From: an uncultured Clostridia bacterium
Lineage (GTDB): Bacteria > Bacillota > Clostridia > Christensenellales > UBA1242
Reading direction: 5' to 3'
DNA: 58,449 nucleotides
NCBI GenBank assembly: GCA_944384445.1
Contig: CALWTL010000006.1
Location: 1 to 58,449 of the forward strand
The translations under genes and the position numbers were made by a program. Shown piece by piece: positions 51,850-58,449 of this stretch; position 1 is the stretch's first letter, and each line of letters begins with the position of its first letter. The notes beneath the pieces were generated by a model. The model made no database searches. It worked only from the letters and a program-made list of their open reading frames with translations, and was not told the origin of the DNA.

Positions 51850-52116
51850 ATGAAAGGTAAGGGTTTTGTAAATTTTTTAGCTTATTTAGCTATTATGTTA
51901 ATTGCAGTAGCTTTGATTGTTCAATATGTTTTGAATGCATTTGAAGTTAGTTCAAATGTTGTATCTGCAATGAATACTATTGCTCAATTTATTGCGTATG
52001 CTATTACTGCAGTGTTTGCATTCTATTTTGCAAAGTCTAGAAGAAGCATCGGTTATATGATAGCATATGTTGTAGCAGTTATTTTAATTGTTGTTTTCTT
52101 ATTCTTGACATTTTAA
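51850..52116 (+). CDS. Small three-helix membrane protein
   Basis: The 88 residues form three hydrophobic helices (about 8-27, 41-61 and 67-88) with a short basic loop (KSRRS) between the last two. No family was recognised. The ATG at 51850 follows a GGAGGA site; an in-frame TTG overlapping that site is rejected as the start. The next membrane gene starts 6 bases after the stop, so the two are probably expressed together. Confidence 0.82.
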   Translation: MKGKGFVNFLAYLAIMLIAVALIVQYVLNAFEVSSNVVSAMNTIAQFIAYAITAVFAFYFAKSRRSIGYMIAYVVAVILIVVFLFLTF

Positions 52117-52122
52117 TTGTTT

Positions 52123-52467
52123 ATGAAATTGAAATTTAATTTAAAACTCACCATAGTTTTGGTGAGTTTATTTGTAGGATTTTTATTATTAATATTTGGC
52201 AATCAAAATAAGTATTGCCAATCTTTTGGTTTTATATTTCTTGCTATAGGTATTATTTTTTTAGCTGTCGATAGAACGAAACAAATCGACAAATTACGCA
52301 TTAAAATCGACAATCAATTAAATTCTGACGAAGATTTAGATGACGAAAGTTTACTGGATTTGAATAATGAAAGTAATAGATTATATAAGCAAAAAATGAG
52401 AATTAATATTGCCTCTTATAGCTGTGCAACACTTTTTATACTTGCTGGACTTTTTATTTTAATTTAA
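52123..52467 (+). CDS. Small membrane protein with cytoplasmic acidic loop
   Basis: The 114 residues have two N-terminal helices (about 8-24 and 31-50). A charged loop with an acidic stretch (NSDEDLDDESLLDLNNES) and one C-terminal helix follow. It was not recognised. The ATG at 52123 lacks a ribosome-binding site and lies 6 bases after the preceding stop. A TTG directly after that stop is an alternative. Translational coupling with the upstream membrane gene is likely. Function is unknown. Confidence 0.78.
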   Translation: MKLKFNLKLTIVLVSLFVGFLLLIFGNQNKYCQSFGFIFLAIGIIFLAVDRTKQIDKLRIKIDNQLNSDEDLDDESLLDLNNESNRLYKQKMRINIASYSCATLFILAGLFILI

Positions 52468-52496
52468 TTGATTTAATTTTAATAGTGTGCTAAAAT
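52468..52496 (+). promoter_or_regulatory. Trigger factor promoter
   Basis: The -35 TTGATT (52468-52473) and -10 TAAAAT (52491-52496) are separated by 17 bases. An AAGGAG site follows at 52520. Confidence 0.6.
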
Positions 52497-52530
52497 ACAC
52501 AAAGTCTAAATTAATTTTAAGGAGATTACA

Positions 52531-53814
52531 ATGGTACTAAATGTAGAAAAAAAAGAAAATGGAATTTATGAAGCATCTATAAGTCTAGATAGCAAAGAAT
52601 GGCAAGATAGTCTTAATTCTGCCTATGAAAAAAATAAAGGTAAATTTAACATTGCTGGATTTAGAAAAGGGCATGCTCCACGTAATATAATTGAAAAAAA
52701 TTATGGAGAAGGTGCGTTTGTTAATGAAGCACTTGATGAAGTTTACTATAAAGCATATACTCAAATTTTGCGTGAACATGAAGAAATCAAACCTATTGAT
52801 GCACCTAAACTTGAAATAAAAAAATTAGACAATACAGGTGTTGATATCGTTTTAACTATTTCTTGTGTTCCAGATTTTACACTTGCTAAATATAAAGGTT
52901 TGACGTTTGAAAAGAATAAAACAGAAATCACAGATAAAGACATTGAAGAAGAAATTAATAAAGAGTTGCTACGTGCTTCTCGTTTAGTTGAAACAAATAA
53001 ACCAGTTAAAAATGATGACTTCGTCACATTAGATTTTGATGGATATATTGACGGCAAACAATTTGATGGAGGGAAGGCAGAAAATTATCAATTAAAAATT
53101 GGAAGTAAATCATTTATTGACAATTTTGAAGACCAATTAGTTGGACTAAATATTGGAGATAAAAAAGATGTCGTTGTCACTTTCCCTGAAGATTATCATC
53201 AAAAAGATTTAGCAGGTAAAAAAGCTACTTTTAAAGTGGAAATAAAAAATATCAGAGAACGTGTTATGCCAATTCTTAATGAAGAGTTTGTATCTAATTC
53301 TACTGAATTTGATGATGTTGATAAATATAAACAAAGTATTCGTACAAGGCTTGAAAAAGAAGCAGATGAGCGTAATGAACTAGAATTAGATAATGATATT
53401 TTAGATAAAATTATTGATGATACAGACCTTACTGTTCCAGATGTAATGGTTGAAGAAGAATTTAATCGTCAAATGAATGGAATGAATACTCAAATGCAAT
53501 ATCAAGGAATTAAACTTGAAGACTATGTAAATTATATTGGTAAAACTATGGACCAATTTAAAGAAGAGGTAAAAAACAATTCAAGACGTAATGTTAAAGG
53601 TAGATTAGTTCTTGAAAAATTAATAAGAGATGAACATCTTGACGTTATTGAAAAAGATATCGACCAAAAAATTGAAGAAATGGCAAAAAACACTGGTAAA
53701 TCTTTGGAAGAATTTAAAAAACATGTTAATAATGATATGATAAATCATATTGCTAATGAAATTCTTATGAAAAAATTAGTAGAATTTTTGAAAAACAATA
53801 ATGAAATTAAATAA
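52531..53814 (+). CDS. tig: Trigger factor
   Basis: Trigger factor is the ribosome-bound chaperone at the peptide exit tunnel, with prolyl isomerase activity. The 427 residues have the ribosome-docking signature AGFRKGHAPRNIIEKNYG near residues 40-60. The FKBP-type domain (DFVTLDFDGYIDGKQFDGGK to GKKATFKVEIKNI) lies at about 165-245. The long helical C-terminal arms complete the protein. Length is normal. It stands directly upstream of clpP and clpX, the order tig-clpP-clpX common in many bacteria, where folding and degradation genes are grouped. Confidence 0.97.
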   Translation: MVLNVEKKENGIYEASISLDSKEWQDSLNSAYEKNKGKFNIAGFRKGHAPRNIIEKNYGEGAFVNEALDEVYYKAYTQILREHEEIKPIDAPKLEIKKLDNTGVDIVLTISCVPDFTLAKYKGLTFEKNKTEITDKDIEEEINKELLRASRLVETNKPVKNDDFVTLDFDGYIDGKQFDGGKAENYQLKIGSKSFIDNFEDQLVGLNIGDKKDVVVTFPEDYHQKDLAGKKATFKVEIKNIRERVMPILNEEFVSNSTEFDDVDKYKQSIRTRLEKEADERNELELDNDILDKIIDDTDLTVPDVMVEEEFNRQMNGMNTQMQYQGIKLEDYVNYIGKTMDQFKEEVKNNSRRNVKGRLVLEKLIRDEHLDVIEKDIDQKIEEMAKNTGKSLEEFKKHVNNDMINHIANEILMKKLVEFLKNNNEIK

Positions 53815-53893
53815 TGCTTACTAATTTTGTAGAATACTAATTTTAGTGTAATAAATTTATAAATAATTCAAATAAATATAAGGAGAGATTGTT

Positions 53894-54478
53894 ATGATTC
53901 CTATGGTTATTGATCAAGTTGGCAATGTTGAACGCAGTTATGATATTTATTCTCGTCTTTTAGAAGATAGGATTGTATTCTTATCAGGTGAGATTGATGA
54001 CCAAACTGCTAATACAGTAGTCGCTCAACTTCTTTATCTTGAAGGGAAAAATCCAGATAAAGATATTTTCATGTACATTAATAGTCCGGGTGGTAGTGTG
54101 ACTGCTGGTCTTGCTATTTATGATACAATGCAATATGTTAAATGTGATATATCAACTATTTGCATTGGTATGGCCGCAAGTATGGCAGCAGTGATATTAT
54201 CCAGTGGTACAAAGGGTAAACGTATTTGTCTTCCACATAGCGAAGTGATGATTCATCAACCACTTGGTGGAGCACAAGGTCAAGCTAGTGATATTGAAAT
54301 TCATGCTCGACATATTCAAAAAACTAGAGAAAGTTTAAATAAAATATTGGCGGAAAATACAGGTAAAAATATAGAAACAATTACAAAAGATACTGATAGA
54401 GATAATTTCTTAGATGCTAAACAAGCTTTAAAATATGGTTTAGTTGATAAAATTTATGACAAAAGAAAAAATCAATAA
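53894..54478 (+). CDS. clpP: ATP-dependent Clp protease proteolytic subunit
   Basis: ClpP forms the barrel-shaped serine protease that degrades proteins unfolded by ClpX or ClpC. The 194 residues contain the catalytic triad S96 (GMAAS), H121 (MIHQP) and D170 (DRDNF), and the N-terminal [16 protein letters not shown] region. It has an AAGGAGAG ribosome-binding site. It is separated from clpX by a hairpin. No CtsR operator (tandem GGTCAAA-type heptads) was recognised in the 79-base gap upstream. Confidence 0.98.
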   Translation: MIPMVIDQVGNVERSYDIYSRLLEDRIVFLSGEIDDQTANTVVAQLLYLEGKNPDKDIFMYINSPGGSVTAGLAIYDTMQYVKCDISTICIGMAASMAAVILSSGTKGKRICLPHSEVMIHQPLGGAQGQASDIEIHARHIQKTRESLNKILAENTGKNIETITKDTDRDNFLDAKQALKYGLVDKIYDKRKNQ

Positions 54479-54490
54479 ATTAAAAAAATA

Positions 54491-54518
54491 AATACAGACA
54501 TGACTAAGTCTGTATTTT
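54491..54518 (+). terminator. Hairpin between clpP and clpX (attenuator or processing site)
   Basis: The stem AATACAGAC / GTCTGTATT (nine pairs) is followed by only four T and then the clpX ribosome-binding site. It could be a partial terminator or a stabilising 3' end for clpP mRNA. Confidence 0.6.
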
Positions 54519-54534
54519 GCAAATAAAGGAGAGT

Positions 54535-55809
54535 ATGAAAGAGATAGAAACTATTTGTTCATTTTGTGGTCGTCCAGCGCGTGAATTGACGGATATTATC
54601 AGCAATCCAGAAGGTGATTGTTTTATTTGTAAAGATTGTTTAAATATTTGTAAAGACCTTATGGACTTTAATAATAGAACTCGTCAAAGTGAAAAAAACG
54701 AGTTTATAGATTTAATAAAACCACAAGAAATTAAACAAAAATTAGATGATTTTATCATTGGTCAAGATGAAGTAAAAAAGATTTTAGCGGTATCTGTTTA
54801 TAATCATTATAAGCGTATTAATTATAATATGGTAAAACGTGACAATTCACAAGATGAAGTCGAGCTTGAAAAATCTAATGTCTTGTTAGTTGGACCTACT
54901 GGTAGTGGTAAAACACTTTTAGCAAAGACATTAGCAAAGACATTGAAAGTTCCATTTGCTTCAAGTGATGCAACTGCATTGACTGAAGCAGGATATGTCG
55001 GTGACGATGTTGAAAACATTTTGTTAAAATTAATCCAAAATGCTGATTACGACATTGAAAAAGCACAAAGAGGAATTATATATATAGACGAAATTGATAA
55101 GATTGCTAGGAAAACTCAAAACGTATCAATAACTCGTGACGTAAGCGGAGAAGGTGTTCAACAAGCACTACTAAAAATTTTAGAAGGCACTATAGCATCA
55201 GTCCCTCCACAGGGAGGTAGAAAGCATCCACAACAAGAAAATATTAAGATTGATACTACAAATATATTATTTATTTGTGGTGGAGCTTTTGTCGGCCTTG
55301 ATAAAATTATCAGCGAAAGAAATGGTGCTTCATCACTTGGATTTGGAGCTAGCGTCAAGAAAAAAGAGATGGAAGAATCAATTAATAAATTTGAAAATAT
55401 TCAACCACAAGATTTGATAAAGTATGGCATGATTCCTGAATTTGTAGGTCGTCTTCCTATTGTAGCATGTTTAGACAGTTTAGACGAAAAGGCTTTAGAA
55501 CGTATACTTGTTGAGCCTAAAAATGCAATTACAAAACAATATATTCAGATGTTTAAAATGGATGGGATTGATTTATCATTTGAAAAGGAAGCTATCACTG
55601 CAGTTGCTAAAAAGGCAATAGAACTGAAAACGGGTGCACGTGGACTTAGAACAATTCTTGAAGAACGTATGTTAGATGTCATGTATAGTTATCATTTTGA
55701 AGATAATATCGAAAAAATTGTAATCACAGCTGATTTTATTAATAAAAAAGCAAAAGCAAAAATTATTAAAGCAAAACCTAAATTAAAAGAGAAAAAACAA
55801 ACTGCTTAA
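54535..55809 (+). CDS. clpX: Clp protease ATP-binding subunit ClpX
   Basis: ClpX is the AAA+ unfoldase that feeds substrates into ClpP. The 424 residues have a zinc-binding domain (C8, C11, C32 and C35), which recruits adaptors and substrates. Walker A is GPTGSGKT (about 120-127) and Walker B is [10 protein letters not shown]. The GYVGDDVE and [16 protein letters not shown] regions are also typical of ClpX. A Ile-Gly-Phe-type ClpP-binding loop is not clear by eye; the corresponding region reads [11 protein letters not shown]. The ATG at 54535 has an AAGGAGA site, so a six-codon longer TTG start is rejected. Confidence 0.97.
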   Translation: MKEIETICSFCGRPARELTDIISNPEGDCFICKDCLNICKDLMDFNNRTRQSEKNEFIDLIKPQEIKQKLDDFIIGQDEVKKILAVSVYNHYKRINYNMVKRDNSQDEVELEKSNVLLVGPTGSGKTLLAKTLAKTLKVPFASSDATALTEAGYVGDDVENILLKLIQNADYDIEKAQRGIIYIDEIDKIARKTQNVSITRDVSGEGVQQALLKILEGTIASVPPQGGRKHPQQENIKIDTTNILFICGGAFVGLDKIISERNGASSLGFGASVKKKEMEESINKFENIQPQDLIKYGMIPEFVGRLPIVACLDSLDEKALERILVEPKNAITKQYIQMFKMDGIDLSFEKEAITAVAKKAIELKTGARGLRTILEERMLDVMYSYHFEDNIEKIVITADFINKKAKAKIIKAKPKLKEKKQTA

Positions 55810-55837
55810 ATTGTTTTAGTCTAATATAAAATATTTA

Positions 55838-55868
55838 TCACGAGTTCAAAAGAATTCGTGTTTTTTAT
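55838..55868 (+). terminator. Terminator after clpX
   Basis: The nine-pair stem CACGAGTTC / GAATTCGTG with an AAAA loop is followed by six T. Confidence 0.88.
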
Positions 55869-55880
55869 ATTTATATTGTT

Positions 55881-55908
55881 TTGCTTTATTCAATAAATAA
55901 TATATAAT
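55881..55908 (+). promoter_or_regulatory. Promoter of the leaderless Smr gene
   Basis: The -35 TTGCTT (55881-55886) and a perfect -10 TATAAT (55903-55908) are 16 bases apart. Only six bases lie between the -10 and the ATG at 55915, so transcription should begin at or next to the start codon. Confidence 0.75.
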
Positions 55909-55914
55909 CATTAT

Positions 55915-56256
55915 ATGAAATTAATTACAATTGATATCAAATCGGATAGACAAACTGTGAGTGAAGCGATTGCTCAGTTTTTGCTTGAACTGGAAAGCTA
56001 TAAAAAAGGTGGTTATAAAGTAATGAAAGTTATCCATGGTTATGGTAGTCATGGAGTTGGTGGGGCAATAAAAAAAGAATTGTTAAAAAAATGTGAAGAA
56101 TTAAAACGAAGAAAAATTATTGAAGATTATACTTGTTGTGATAGATGGACGCCTAAAAATATAGTAAGAAAGATAGCTATTAATTATTGTCCTGATTTAC
56201 TTGCGGATAGTGATTTGTATTTATTAAATTCAGGTTGTTCAATCATAATAATTTGA
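55915..56256 (+). CDS. Stand-alone Smr-domain protein
   Basis: The 113 residues match the Smr domain (as at the C-terminus of MutS2). A beta strand (KLITIDIKS) is followed by a helix, then KVMKVIHGYGSHGVGGAIKK with the HGxG signature (H41-G44), and KKELLKKCEELKRRKIIEDY. Smr domains are nucleic-acid nucleases, acting for example on collided-ribosome mRNA or branched DNA. Here the domain is nearly the whole protein, ending in a short Cys/Ile-rich tail (LNSGCSIIII). No MutS2 part is present. There is no Shine-Dalgarno sequence, consistent with a leaderless mRNA. Confidence 0.85.
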   Translation: MKLITIDIKSDRQTVSEAIAQFLLELESYKKGGYKVMKVIHGYGSHGVGGAIKKELLKKCEELKRRKIIEDYTCCDRWTPKNIVRKIAINYCPDLLADSDLYLLNSGCSIIII

Positions 56257-56431
56257 TTAATTTTTCATTTAATTTTTATTTATATTTATCTAGTACATTA
56301 TGTTATTTACTCAATAAATAAAGTATATTTCAATTCATTACAACAAAAATATATATAAAATTAGCACTTTCTTATGAAATTCATTTTATTTTTATCTGAA
56401 ATTGTGCAATAATAATTTTAATGGAGTGATT

Positions 56432-57856
56432 ATGGGAAAAGAAGTTGGAAAAATTGAAAGAAAATCAAGAAATTCTTCTATAGGTTCATTTTTCTTTGGT
56501 ACTTTTATTGGTATAATTTTAGGAATTGGTGCAATAGTTGGCTTGGTGACTTTTGTTTATTTTAAAGTTTCTCCAAATTGGTTAAACAACAAATTTAATA
56601 CTCAAATTGATTTAGGCAATGAAGATTTAAATAATCTTACTTTAAGTACATTTGTTAATCATGCAATCAATTTAGGGAAAAATATTGATACTTATACACT
56701 TAATGACTTAGAATCTGACTTTGGTATAAAAATTGGAGATGAAATTTCAGGCATTAATATAACAGATTTAAAAAATGTTCCATTACCTGATATGATAGAT
56801 GCTATTCAAGATAAAATGGCAAATATTAGTGCTGATGAATTAAAAAATGTTATTGATTTGTCTGATATGAATAATATTTTAGACAAAACTAATACTTATT
56901 ATTTAAATTCGACAGATGGTAAACTTTATGAAGAACAGGAATTTTTGACTGCTGTTGATTTTGATTATACTGTTGATTTAGGAAATTCAAAAGTTATAAT
57001 TAAAAATAATGAATTTTTACTTAATTCAAATAAAGTAGAAGTTGCATTACGATATATCCCTTTATCAAAAGCTGTCGCATCATTTACATCGAATTTAGAT
57101 TCTAGCATAACAATTGGAGAATTAAGAGATGATTATAATATAACATTACCATCGTTCTTTGATAATATTGATGATACAACTCCAATTGGGGAATTAGAAA
57201 ATGAAATTAATAATATGTATATTGCTGATTTCTTAGACTATACGATTCAATCGGATAAAGTATATACCGAATTAGGAGAAGAAGTGACTGGAGTCATGGC
57301 AACAATTGCAAAAACTAAGATTGGAGAATTGGACAATCTGCAACAAACTATTAATAATTTAACTATAGCAGAAGTTTTGGGCTATACTTATAATATTGAT
57401 GAAAAAGTATATTATGATGAAGATGGAATGAAAGTTGAAGGGGTTATGAATGCTATTGCTGGTTTCACAGTCTCTGGTTTAAGTGAAGGAATTGATACTT
57501 TAACAATTAAAGATTTATTTACCGGCGAAGATTTAAGTTCTGGAGCACTATCATTAGTTGACAGTTCTACTACAATAACGAATTTACCTAATGCTTTATC
57601 TGCAGTTTTAGAAGAAAGTATAATAGATGAATTAATTAATGCTGGAATTATAACTGCTCCTGACAATTATTATTCCGAACTTGGTGGTAGTGCAGACGAT
57701 GGTACAGGAATTAACAATAAATATATTAATGTTGGTTCGTTAGAACAACCTGTTTATAAACAAGTAAAAGATTTAATATTAGAAGATATTATGAATGTAT
57801 TCTTTGATCTCGTTGAAAATAGCGGAGGTTTGTTAGACGAGATTCCTACAACATAA
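56432..57856 (+). CDS. Membrane-anchored repeat protein of unknown function
   Basis: The start is the ATG at 56432 with a GGAG site; an in-frame TTG ten codons upstream lacks one. The 474 residues have a basic N-terminus and one helix (about 22-48, FFFGTFIGIILGIGAIVGLV), then a long extracytoplasmic part built from a degenerate repeat. One clear copy reads TIGELENEINNMYIADFLDY... VTGVMATIAKTKIG. The next reads ELDNLQQTINNLTIAEVLGY... VEGVMNAIAGFTVSGL. The shared elements are I-G-E-L, N-x-x-I-A-[DE]-[FV]-L-[DG]-Y, and V-[TE]-G-V-M-x-x-I-A. Earlier segments (YTLNDLESDFGIKIG, VPLPDMIDAIQDKMA) look like decayed copies. No known family was recognised. A terminator follows. Confidence 0.85.
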   Translation: MGKEVGKIERKSRNSSIGSFFFGTFIGIILGIGAIVGLVTFVYFKVSPNWLNNKFNTQIDLGNEDLNNLTLSTFVNHAINLGKNIDTYTLNDLESDFGIKIGDEISGINITDLKNVPLPDMIDAIQDKMANISADELKNVIDLSDMNNILDKTNTYYLNSTDGKLYEEQEFLTAVDFDYTVDLGNSKVIIKNNEFLLNSNKVEVALRYIPLSKAVASFTSNLDSSITIGELRDDYNITLPSFFDNIDDTTPIGELENEINNMYIADFLDYTIQSDKVYTELGEEVTGVMATIAKTKIGELDNLQQTINNLTIAEVLGYTYNIDEKVYYDEDGMKVEGVMNAIAGFTVSGLSEGIDTLTIKDLFTGEDLSSGALSLVDSSTTITNLPNALSAVLEESIIDELINAGIITAPDNYYSELGGSADDGTGINNKYINVGSLEQPVYKQVKDLILEDIMNVFFDLVENSGGLLDEIPTT

Positions 57857-57860
57857 TGAT

Positions 57861-57887
57861 AAAAAATGCCTTTTGGCATTTTTTTAT
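57861..57887 (+). terminator. Terminator of the repeat-protein gene
   Basis: The stem AAAATGCC / GGCATTTT with a TT-rich loop is followed by a T run. Confidence 0.88.
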
Positions 57888-58108
57888 TTATTAATATTAA
57901 AAAAATATAATGACAAAACGACATATCTATTAAGTTATATAAACTATAAATTAAAAAAATTAATTATATTTTACATTTTATAAGGCTGTTTTAGACGAAT
58001 TTTGGTCGTTAAACTCTAATATTTACCCATAAAATAAGCTTATATGGACTATTTTTTATAAAAAATAAAAAAAGTTTGAAAATTTTTAAATTTTTTTTGA
58101 AAAAACTG
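57888..58108. other. AT-rich region upstream of the rRNA operon
   Basis: No gene or tRNA was recognised. Imperfect inverted repeats are present (for example CCATA ... TATGG around 58027-58046), but none has a clear function. The last 50 bases are A/T runs that could act as an UP element for the rRNA promoter. Confidence 0.4.
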
Positions 58109-58137
58109 TTGACAAAGTTTTTTATATGTGTTATCTT
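58109..58137 (+). promoter_or_regulatory. rRNA operon promoter
   Basis: A perfect -35 TTGACA (58109-58114) and a -10 TATCTT (58132-58137) lie 17 bases apart, preceded by a long A/T-rich upstream stretch. Confidence 0.75.
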
Positions 58138-58374
58138 TATATTGCATTCAGCATAAGCAGGGTGCCGAACCAATTGGTTCGTTAGGACAATTTATATCTT
58201 AATAAGTACAATGGTAAGAATTAAGTAGTATTTACTTAATAGGCAATGTTCAATGAACAAAGTTCTTATCAATTCCAAGTTTTTTAGACAACGAAATTAG
58301 CCAAGCGAATGAGCAAGGTAATTTATAAATTTTGTTATTAACAATTGGATATTTTCAATTGTTTTACAAACAAT
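58138..58374 (+). ncRNA. 16S rRNA leader with processing hairpins
   Basis: The leader of about 230 bases contains a 16-base perfect palindrome CGAACCAATTGGTTCG (58166-58181). A hairpin ATTAAGTA / TACTTAAT-like element follows, then a GGTAAGAA / TTCTTATC pairing. An AACAATTG / CAATTGTT stem lies close to the mature 16S start. These would be targets for RNase III-type processing. Confidence 0.6.
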
Positions 58375-58449
58375 TTTTTGTAGAGTTTGATCCTGGCTCA
58401 GGACAAACGCTGGCGGCGTGCTTTAAACATGCAAGTCGAACGGAGGTTA
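58375..58449 (+). rRNA. rrs: 16S ribosomal RNA, 5' end (partial)
   Basis: The universal 27F site AGAGTTTGATCCTGGCTCAG begins at 58382, so the mature 5' end is near 58375. It continues with the conserved CGCTGGCGGCGTGC and ACATGCAAGTCGAACG blocks and runs off the window. The variable positions (ACAAACGC, GCTTTAAACATGC) differ slightly from the common Bacillota form. The upstream promoter shows it is the first gene of an rRNA operon. Confidence 0.98.

Noticed and set aside
56360..56415. TTAGCAC ... GTGCAA inverted arms before the 474-residue gene, resembling a CIRCE half-site pair
   Set aside because: The spacing is far longer than nine bases and the arms do not match the full consensus, so it looks like chance in AT-rich DNA.

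Overview
The window is a chromosomal segment of an AT-rich (about 30% GC by eye) Gram-positive bacterium of the Bacillota, most like an uncultured Clostridia-type lineage. The evidence is a T-box leader upstream of valS, SepF, a SpoVB-like flippase, an adjacent DUF421/DUF4363 pair, strong AAGGAG ribosome-binding sites, and a 16S rRNA 5' end of bacterial type at the right edge. TGA is used as a stop (groES and the DUF421 gene end in TGA), so the mycoplasma code does not apply. No prophage, insertion sequence, CRISPR array or tRNA gene was seen.

Layout. 1-125: end of a Cys-rich hydrophobic mini-protein and its terminator. 568-7847: rpoB and rpoC under a consensus promoter, without the usual rplKAJL or rpsLG neighbours. 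8066-11132: a small basic/acidic protein, a GT-C-like membrane glycosyltransferase, and a HicB-like protein paired with an unknown 175-residue protein. 11370-15233: a 1287-residue Ig-like surface protein. 15362-19893 (minus): pepF, two small winged-helix-plus-membrane-helix proteins, and uvrB. 20076-23779: a small EF-hand-loop membrane protein, uvrA, and a J-domain-like tail-anchored protein. 23802-26583 (minus): DUF4363, DUF421 and a SpoVB/MurJ-like flippase. 26750-32039: a LysM protein, a 1051-residue jelly-roll surface protein, a split TauE/SafE-type transporter pair and a SPOR-domain protein. 32134-38112: groES-groEL, valS with its T-box, and ksgA. 38419-49383: one 3654-residue extracellular protein. 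49583-51705: an unknown small gene, sepF, lspA and rluD. 51850-55809: two small membrane proteins, tig, clpP and clpX. 55915-57856: a leaderless stand-alone Smr-domain gene and a repeat-bearing membrane protein. From 58109: rRNA promoter, leader and the start of 16S rRNA.

How the genes fit together. The housekeeping content covers transcription (rpoBC), excision repair (uvrA, uvrB), protein folding and turnover (groESL, tig, clpPX, pepF), translation and rRNA modification (valS, ksgA, rluD), lipoprotein maturation (lspA) and division (sepF, SPOR). Between these sit four exported or membrane-anchored proteins of no assigned function (3654, 1287, 1051 and 474 residues) that occupy about a third of the window. 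They suggest a heavily decorated surface without sortase motifs.

The most unusual signal is compositional. The pentamer GTWAC (GTTAC/GTAAC) occurs only twice in 58 kb by eye, while GTSAC (GTGAC/GTCAC) occurs at least 60 times in a genome where the AT-richer form should dominate. GATC is also about tenfold rarer than base composition predicts. This points to sequence-specific DNA modification, restriction or mismatch repair acting on the whole chromosome. The second notable point is a remodelled rifamycin pocket in RpoB, including Asn at the position equivalent to E. coli His526.
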